NCBI RefSeq assembly: GCF_017652985.1
Contig: NZ_JAGGDJ010000017.1
Location: forward strand, 45,011 to 109,010
Source: Paenibacillus artemisiicola
Lineage (GTDB): Bacteria > Bacillota > Bacilli > Paenibacillales > Paenibacillaceae
Direction of reading: 5' to 3'
Length of the DNA stretch: 64,000 nucleotides
In this document: one piece after another, positions 58,380 through 64,000 of the stretch
Position numbering within the stretch: the first letter of the stretch is position 1
How the letters are laid out: each line of letters starts with the position of its first letter
Notes under the pieces: model-generated
Database searches by the model: none
The model's input: only the letters and a program-made list of their open reading frames with translations
Told to the model about the DNA's origin: nothing
Made by a program: the position numbers and the translations under genes

Positions 58380-59837
58380 GTGGCGGGCATCGTGTGGCTG
58401 TGGAACGGATCGGGATACCGCGCGTGCGCGGACCCGCGCGGGACGGGCAGGGAGGCGGGGCCACCGGACGAATACGACGCCGTCATCGTCGAAGCGGGCG
58501 AGATCGGCGAGGCGGACGCGGCCGGACGGCACGGAGGGGGGACGCTCGTTCTGAACGCGGGAGCGCCGGCGTTCGCGGGCTGGAGCGCCGCCGAGATTCA
58601 CCGCCGGCTGCGGCGGTCGGGCGCGGCCGCGCGGGAAGCGGAGGACGTGCAAGACGCGGCGCGGACGTACGCGGTGTCGCTGTTTCAGCTGCGGCCGGTC
58701 GCGGCGGCGGCGCATCGGACGGCGGCGATGCCGCGCCGGGAGGCGGGACGAGCTCTCCCCGGCGCCGGGACGTCGATCCGGGAAGCGGCCGCGCGGCCGC
58801 TCTCCGAACAGGACGGCCGCTACCGGCCGCTCGCGCGGCTCGCGGCGCGCGCGCTGTACGCGTGCGGGCTCGACAACGGGATCGTCGAGCTGGCCGAGGA
58901 CGAGGCCGGCGCCTGCTTCGTGACCGGCGTCCGGCTGCCGGGCGGCGGCGCGTACGCCCGCGGCGTCTGGCAGGCGGCGGCGGCCGGTCTCGCGCGGGAG
59001 CTCGCCGCCGCGGCGGACGCGGGCGAAGCCGGAGAGCGGCCCCGGATTCTGCTTGGCGCCGATCCCGAGTTCCTGCTGCTGTCGGACGCCGGCAAGGTCG
59101 TGTCGGCCGCGCGGTACTTGGCGAACGGCCACGGGGCGGGCTGCGACGCGGTCGTCGTCGGCGGCGAGGTCCGCTACCCGGTCGCCGAGCTGCGTCCGGC
59201 GCCGTCGCCGACGCCGGACGGCCTGGCGCGCAACGTGCGGCTGCTGCTGCGCCAAGCCGCGCGGCGCATCCCGGACCGGCCGCCGCTGCGCTGGGCGGCC
59301 GGGGGCATGCCGGCCGCCGGGTTCTCGCTCGGCGGCCATCTCCACCTGAGCGGCGTGCCGCTGACCGGCCGGCTGCTGCGCCAGCTCGACAGCTGCGTCG
59401 CGTTCCCGCTCGCGATGGTCGAATCGCCCGCGGAGCAGGCGCGGCGCCCGCGCTACGGCGCCCTCGGCGATTTCCGGCAGCAGCCGCACGGCGGCTTCGA
59501 ATACCGGACGCCGCCGAGCTGGCTCGTCTCCCCGCTCGCGGCGAAGGCCGCGTTCGCGCTGGCGCTGCTGTGCGCGCGGGAGACCGCTTCGCTGTCCTAC
59601 GTGCCGGCCGAGGAGGAGCGCTACGTCGAGGCCTACTACGCCGGCGACCGCCGCGCGCTGGCCGGCTGCCTCGACCGGCTCGCCGCGTCGATGCGGGCGA
59701 CGCGGTCGTACGCGGAACTCGGCAAGTGGATCGAGCCGCTCCTCGCCGCGATCCGCGCCGGCCGGACATGGGACGCCGCGGCCGATATCCGCGACAAATG
59801 GCGCGTCGCTTCGACGCCAATCGCAAGCGCTCCATGA
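58380..59837 (+). CDS. Putative COOH-NH2 ligase-type amidoligase
   Basis: The protein has 485 residues from GTG 58380, with GGAG about ten bases upstream; the ribosome site is modest, so the start is uncertain. Residues about 1-200 are a less conserved Ala/Arg-rich part. The C-terminal half has LLGADPEFLLL (about 223), AELRPAPSPTPDGLARNVR, and GGHLHLSG (about 318), which recall the phiEco32-like COOH-NH2 ligase type 2 family, enzymes expected to form amide bonds with carboxylates using ATP. The position between cotE and mutS suggests a link to the spore coat. Third-position GC is very high. Confidence 0.78.
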   Translation: MAGIVWLWNGSGYRACADPRGTGREAGPPDEYDAVIVEAGEIGEADAAGRHGGGTLVLNAGAPAFAGWSAAEIHRRLRRSGAAAREAEDVQDAARTYAVSLFQLRPVAAAAHRTAAMPRREAGRALPGAGTSIREAAARPLSEQDGRYRPLARLAARALYACGLDNGIVELAEDEAGACFVTGVRLPGGGAYARGVWQAAAAGLARELAAAADAGEAGERPRILLGADPEFLLLSDAGKVVSAARYLANGHGAGCDAVVVGGEVRYPVAELRPAPSPTPDGLARNVRLLLRQAARRIPDRPPLRWAAGGMPAAGFSLGGHLHLSGVPLTGRLLRQLDSCVAFPLAMVESPAEQARRPRYGALGDFRQQPHGGFEYRTPPSWLVSPLAAKAAFALALLCARETASLSYVPAEEERYVEAYYAGDRRALAGCLDRLAASMRATRSYAELGKWIEPLLAAIRAGRTWDAAADIRDKWRVASTPIASAP

Positions 59838-59849
59838 GGGGGCGCTTTT
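59825..59849 (+). terminator. Hairpin overlapping the amidoligase stop codon
   Basis: The stem AAGCGC(T)CC/GGGGGCGCTT spans the TGA stop (59835-59837) and is followed by TTCTGC. It probably ends transcription of the amidoligase gene right at its stop codon. Confidence 0.7.
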
Positions 59850-59850
59850 C

Positions 59851-59859
59851 TGCTATAAT
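59851..59859 (+). promoter_or_regulatory. Extended -10 promoter of mutS
   Basis: TGCTATAAT is an extended -10 box about 50 bases before mutS. No good -35 is visible, as the preceding bases are in the hairpin. Confidence 0.55.
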
Positions 59860-59908
59860 GGAGACCTGGTGTTGAACGCACGACATTTTCGATTTTAGGA
59901 GGGGCCCC

Positions 59909-62701
59909 ATGTCCGGCTACACCCCCATGATGCAGCAATATTTGGCGATCAAGGAGACCGCCCGGGACGCGATTCTTTTTTTTCGCCTCGGCGACTTCTA
60001 TGAAATGTTTTTCGACGACGCGATCACCGCGTCGCGCGAGCTCGAGATTACGTTGACCGGCCGCGAGGGCGGCGCCGACAAGAAGATTCCGATGTGCGGC
60101 GTGCCCTATCATTCCGCGGAAGGATACATAGCAAGACTGATCGAGAAAGGCTTCAAGGTCGCGATCTGCGAGCAGGTCGAGGACCCGTCCGCGGCCAAGG
60201 GCGTCGTCCGCCGCGAAATCATCCGCGTCGTCACGCCCGGTACCGTCATGGAGACGAAATCGCTTGCCGAGAAGGCGAACAACTTCATCGTGTCCGTGTC
60301 GGAAGCGGGCGGCGCCTGCGGCGTCGCGGCCTGCGACCTGACGACGGGCGAACTGTACGTGACCTCGTTCTCCGCGGCGTCGGAGTCGCTGACCGACGAA
60401 ATCAACGTCTACCATCCCTCGGAAATCGTCGGCGACGCGGCCGTGCTCGAACGGCTGCGCGCGGCTGCCGCGGGCTGGAACCGGCCCGTCCTGTTCACGG
60501 ACCGGGAGCCGATGGCGGACGAGCCGCTCCGCCGGCAGTTCGGCCAGCTGGAGCTGGACGCCCTGCAGCCCGCGCGGCGGCGGGCGGTCAGCCTGCTCAC
60601 GGGCTATCTCGACGAGACGCAGAAGCGCTCGCTCGCCCACGTTCGCCGGATATCGGAGTACGAGCCGAACCAGTTCATGATTTTGGATCCGTTCACGCGG
60701 CGCAACCTGGAGCTGACGGAGACGGTGCGCGACCGCAGCAAGAAAGGCTCGCTCCTCTGGCTGCTCGACCGCACGCGCACGTCCATGGGCGCGCGGTTGC
60801 TGCGGCGCTGGATCGACAAGCCGCTGCTCTCGAAGGCGATGATCGACGAACGGCTGGAAGCGGTGGAGAAGCTGTACCTGAACTTCATTTTGCGCGACGA
60901 GCTCCGGCGGGAGCTGAACGAGATCTACGATCTCGAGCGCCTCGTCGGCCGCGTCGCCTACGGCAGCGCGAACGGGCGCGACCTGAACGCGCTCAAGACG
61001 TCCCTGCAGCACGTGCCGGCGCTGATCGCGCTGTGCGGGGAATCGGAATCGGCGACGCTGCGCAAGCTGACGGCCGGCACCGACGACTGCGCGGACCTCG
61101 CCGCGACGATCGAGACGGTCATCGTGGACGAGCCTCCGGTGTCCGTGCGCGAAGGCGGCTTGATCCGCGCGGGCTACGACGCCTACCTCGACGAGCTGCG
61201 GGAAGCGAGCGTGAACGGCAAGAAGTGGCTGGCCGAGCTGGAGCGCAAGGAGCGCGAAGCGACGGGCATCAAGTCGCTGAAGATCGGCTACAACAAGGTG
61301 TTCGGGTACTATCTGGAAGTGTCCAAGGCGAACATCGGCAGCCTGCCGGAAGGCCGGTACGAGCGCAAGCAGACGCTGACGAACGCGGAACGGTACGTGA
61401 CGCCGGAGCTGAAAGAGAAGGAGACGCTCATTCTCGAAGCGGAAGAGAAAATGGTCGATCTCGAATACGCCAAGTTCGTCGAGCTGCGCGAGCATCTGAC
61501 CGCGCATCTGCATCGGCTGCAGAAGCTGGCCGGGACGATCGCCGCGCTCGACGTCTTCCAATCGTTCGCCGCGGTCGGCGCCGAGCAGCGCTACGTAAAG
61601 CCGAACGTGACGGAACGCTTTGATTTCGCCGTCGCCGAGGGCCGCCATCCCGTCGTGGAAGCGGTGATGGAGGGGACGTCGTTCATCGCGAACGAGACGA
61701 AGCTCGAGCGGGACGCCGCGTCTATGCTCCTCATCACCGGGCCGAACATGGCCGGCAAGAGCACGTATATGCGCCAGGTGGCGCTCATCGGCATCATGGC
61801 GCAGATCGGCTGCTTCGTGCCCGCGAAGCAGGCGGAGGTGCCGCTGATCGACCGGATCTTCACGCGCATCGGCGCGGCCGACGACCTGATCGGCGGACAG
61901 AGCACGTTCATGGTGGAGATGAAGGATATCCAGACGATGACGGAGAAAGCGACGGCCCGAAGCCTCGTCATCATCGACGAGCTCGGCCGCGGGACTTCCA
62001 CGGGCGAGGGCATGGCGATCGCGCAGGCGGTCATCGAGTTCGTCCATCACGAAGTCGGCTGCAAGGCGCTCGTCTCGACGCATTTCCACGAGCTGGCGCA
62101 TCTCGAAGACACGCTGCCGCATTTGGCGAACGCGTGCATGGCCGTGCAGGAGACGGGCGACAACGTCACGTTTCTGCGGAAACTGGTGCCGGGCGCGGCG
62201 GGCAGCAGCTACGGCATCTACTGCGCGCAGCTCGCGGGGCTGCCGGGCAGCATCATCGAGCGGGCGTACGCGCTGCTCGATCTGCACGAGGCGCGCGAGG
62301 AGACGGCGGCCGCGGCCGAGGCGCCGTACGCCGGAAGCCCGGCGGGCGGCCGCGGCGTCGATGCCGCGCGGCCCGCGCCGGGCGCGGCGCATGGGCATGG
62401 CGCCGCGTCTGCGTCCGCGTCTGCCGCCGCGGCCTTTGCTGCCGAGTCGGCCGCTTCCTACGCGGCTCCCGCGCTGGAATCGGCGGACGAATCGCCGAAC
62501 GCCGGGGGCGTCGTGCAGCTCTCGATCTTCGAGGAGCCCGCGCCCGTCGCCGCCGCATCGGCCGATTCCGGCAAAACGCGCAAGGCCAATCCGCGCGCCG
62601 AGCAGCTGGCCGACCAGCTGCGCAAGCTCGACCTGTTCAACATGACGCCGATGCAGGCGATGCAGTGGCTGAACGACATGAAGCTGAAACTGAACGACTA
62701 G
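59909..62701 (+). CDS. mutS: DNA mismatch repair protein MutS
   Basis: The protein has 930 residues; AGGAGGGG precedes ATG 59909. The mismatch-reading motif GDFYEMF is near the N-terminus, and the ATPase Walker A GPNMAGKST is at about 611-619 with DELGRGTSTGEG behind it. MutS finds base mismatches and recruits MutL. An Ala/Gly/Pro-rich insert of about 85 residues (783-868) makes it longer than typical; it is followed by QLSIF (about 870-874), which fits the beta-clamp binding motif, and the C-terminal dimer segment. Confidence 0.97.
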   Translation: MSGYTPMMQQYLAIKETARDAILFFRLGDFYEMFFDDAITASRELEITLTGREGGADKKIPMCGVPYHSAEGYIARLIEKGFKVAICEQVEDPSAAKGVVRREIIRVVTPGTVMETKSLAEKANNFIVSVSEAGGACGVAACDLTTGELYVTSFSAASESLTDEINVYHPSEIVGDAAVLERLRAAAAGWNRPVLFTDREPMADEPLRRQFGQLELDALQPARRRAVSLLTGYLDETQKRSLAHVRRISEYEPNQFMILDPFTRRNLELTETVRDRSKKGSLLWLLDRTRTSMGARLLRRWIDKPLLSKAMIDERLEAVEKLYLNFILRDELRRELNEIYDLERLVGRVAYGSANGRDLNALKTSLQHVPALIALCGESESATLRKLTAGTDDCADLAATIETVIVDEPPVSVREGGLIRAGYDAYLDELREASVNGKKWLAELERKEREATGIKSLKIGYNKVFGYYLEVSKANIGSLPEGRYERKQTLTNAERYVTPELKEKETLILEAEEKMVDLEYAKFVELREHLTAHLHRLQKLAGTIAALDVFQSFAAVGAEQRYVKPNVTERFDFAVAEGRHPVVEAVMEGTSFIANETKLERDAASMLLITGPNMAGKSTYMRQVALIGIMAQIGCFVPAKQAEVPLIDRIFTRIGAADDLIGGQSTFMVEMKDIQTMTEKATARSLVIIDELGRGTSTGEGMAIAQAVIEFVHHEVGCKALVSTHFHELAHLEDTLPHLANACMAVQETGDNVTFLRKLVPGAAGSSYGIYCAQLAGLPGSIIERAYALLDLHEAREETAAAAEAPYAGSPAGGRGVDAARPAPGAAHGHGAASASASAAAAFAAESAASYAAPALESADESPNAGGVVQLSIFEEPAPVAAASADSGKTRKANPRAEQLADQLRKLDLFNMTPMQAMQWLNDMKLKLND

Positions 62702-62720
62702 CGCCGGCTTCGGCCGGCGC
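62701..62720. other. GC hairpin with UUCG loop between mutS and mutL
   Basis: GCGCCGGC-TTCG-GCCGGCGC is a perfect hairpin closed by a stable tetraloop and without a T-run. It may protect or tune the mRNA between the two genes rather than end it. Confidence 0.6.
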
Positions 62721-62753
62721 GATTACGATACCCATGCAAGGAGGTACGGCGGC

Positions 62754-64000
62754 ATGAGCAAAATCCGCATATTGGACGAGCAGCTGGCCAACCAGATCGC
62801 CGCGGGCGAGGTCGTGGAGCGGCCTTCCTCCGTCGTGAAGGAGCTGGTCGAGAACGCCGTCGACGCCGGCAGCTCGACGATCGACATCGCCGTCGAGGAA
62901 GGCGGCCTGTCGCTGATCCGGGTAACGGACAACGGCTCCGGCATCGAAGGCGACGACATCGAGACGGCGTTTTTCCGCCACGCGACGAGCAAGATTTCGT
63001 CCGGCAAGGACCTGTTCCGCATCGCCAGCCTCGGCTTCCGCGGCGAGGCGCTGCCGAGCATCGCGGCCGTCGCGAAGGTGGAGTGCGTCTCCTCCCCGGA
63101 CGGCAGCGGCCTCGGCCGCCGGCTCGTCATCGAAGGCGGCGCGATCGCGGCGAACGAAGCGGCGAACGCGCCGCAGGGCACCGACATCAGCGTGCGCGAG
63201 CTGTTCTACAACACGCCGGCGCGGCTGAAATACATGAAATCGATCCAGACCGAGATCGGCCATATCGCCGACTACGTGAACCGTCTGGCGCTGGCGCATC
63301 CCGGCATCGCCTTCACGCTGAAGCATAACGGCAGCACGCTGCTGCGCACGCTCGGCAGCGGCGACCGGCTGCAGACGTTCGCGGCCATCTACGGCACGGC
63401 GACCGCCAAGGCGATGCTGCCGGTCGAGGGCGACCATCCCGATTACGAGCTGCGCGGCTGCATCTCGAAGCCCGAGCAGACGCGCTCGAACCGTAACGGC
63501 ATCACGATCGTCGTGAACGGGCGCTACATCAAGAGCTTCGTGCTGAACCAGGCGATGCTGCAGGCGTACCATACGCTGCTGCCGATCAACCGGTTCCCGC
63601 TCGCGGTGCTGGAGCTCGGCATGCATCCGTCGCTGCTCGACGTGAACGTGCATCCGTCGAAGATGGAAGTCCGCTTCAGCAAGGAAACGGAGCTGCGCGA
63701 ATTCGTCGAGGACGCGATCCGGCGCGCGCTCGGCAAGCAGCGCCACATTCCCGGTCCCGCGGAACCGGCCGAACGGTCGAAGCCGGCCTTCGTGCAGGAC
63801 CGGATTTCGTTCCATCAGCCGGAGCCGCCCGGCGTGAACGAAGCGGAGCTGAACGCCGCGAAGCGGCTGCTTCGCGAGGAAACGGGCATTCAGCGCGACC
63901 GGGGCTTGTCCGGACCGGCGCCGGCGGACGCGTTCTCGCCGTCCCGGCCGGGAGGCGCGGCTTCGCTGCAAGGCCGGCCGCCGGCCGCCGCGGAGATCGC
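62754..64000 (+). CDS. mutL: DNA mismatch repair protein MutL (3' end missing)
   Basis: AAGGAGGT precedes ATG 62754, and the frame stays open to the right edge (415 codons visible). The GHKL ATPase motifs are present: ENAVDAG, DNGSGI and GFRGEALPSI, followed by the transducer segment GTDISVRELFYNTPARLKYM and VHPSKMEVRF. The C-terminal dimer and endonuclease part lies beyond the window. It forms an operon with mutS. Confidence 0.97.
   Translation, partial: MSKIRILDEQLANQIAAGEVVERPSSVVKELVENAVDAGSSTIDIAVEEGGLSLIRVTDNGSGIEGDDIETAFFRHATSKISSGKDLFRIASLGFRGEALPSIAAVAKVECVSSPDGSGLGRRLVIEGGAIAANEAANAPQGTDISVRELFYNTPARLKYMKSIQTEIGHIADYVNRLALAHPGIAFTLKHNGSTLLRTLGSGDRLQTFAAIYGTATAKAMLPVEGDHPDYELRGCISKPEQTRSNRNGITIVVNGRYIKSFVLNQAMLQAYHTLLPINRFPLAVLELGMHPSLLDVNVHPSKMEVRFSKETELREFVEDAIRRALGKQRHIPGPAEPAERSKPAFVQDRISFHQPEPPGVNEAELNAAKRLLREETGIQRDRGLSGPAPADAFSPSRPGGAASLQGRPPAAAEI

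Noticed and set aside
59636..62398. A 920-codon open frame on the minus strand over mutS
   Set aside because: It is antisense to a clear mutS gene. In high-GC DNA long antisense frames are common; the protein is Arg/Leu/Val-rich with no family motif.

Overview
The window looks like chromosomal DNA of a high-GC, endospore-forming member of the Bacillota, most likely Paenibacillaceae (Cohnella or a high-GC Paenibacillus). The evidence is a cotE spore-coat gene next to mutS-mutL, S-layer homology (SLH) cell-wall anchors, several YesM/YesN-type two-component pairs, a LplA/LplB/LplC-type transporter, the bacillithiol-linked protein YtxJ, strong AGGAGG ribosome binding sites and CcpA-type cre-like sites. 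I see no rRNA, tRNA, CRISPR array, transposase or prophage genes.

Bases 1-20341 read as a surface-carbohydrate locus. Two very large SLH-anchored calcineurin-like phosphoesterases bracket a secreted beta-helix protein (pectate-lyase-like fold with PKD, FN3 and PA14 domains), a YolD-like protein, a YesM/YesN sensor pair and a three-gene ABC importer (two permeases and a lipoprotein). The last 1,092 bases of both phosphoesterase genes, including their terminators, form a direct repeat without indels. Part of this block, about 7.3-17 kb, looks by eye less GC-rich than the rest.

Bases 20.3-23.5 kb hold a small basic protein, a six-helix potassium-channel-like protein with a very large turret, a TetR regulator with a readable promoter and operator, and a conserved hypothetical gene. 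Bases 23.6-33.1 kb form a complete monosaccharide module: a membrane-anchored sugar-binding sensor, a histidine kinase and a response regulator with overlapping ends, then a second binding protein, a ChvE-like binding protein, a two-domain ATPase and a permease. This layout resembles the XylFII-LytS type of sugar sensing.

Bases 33.2-45.6 kb contain two cyclic-di-GMP genes (one GGDEF, one GGDEF+EAL), a phasin-like protein with an ABC1/UbiB kinase, a DUF7002-like gene that appears to start at CTG, an NMT1/SsuA-type ABC importer and a glycosidase fused to copper-amine-oxidase-like repeats. Bases 45.7-55.9 kb are housekeeping and small conserved genes: ytxJ, a repeat-bearing GH18 protein, YxcD-like, DUF309, beta-carbonic anhydrase, an Fe-S biosynthesis domain protein, an M32 carboxypeptidase, an MmyB-type regulator divergent from fabF, and an aromatic-acid exporter-like protein. 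The right end (56-64 kb) carries a seven-bladed YVTN propeller, cotE, a putative COOH-NH2 ligase inserted between cotE and mutS, mutS, and the start of mutL, which runs off the window.
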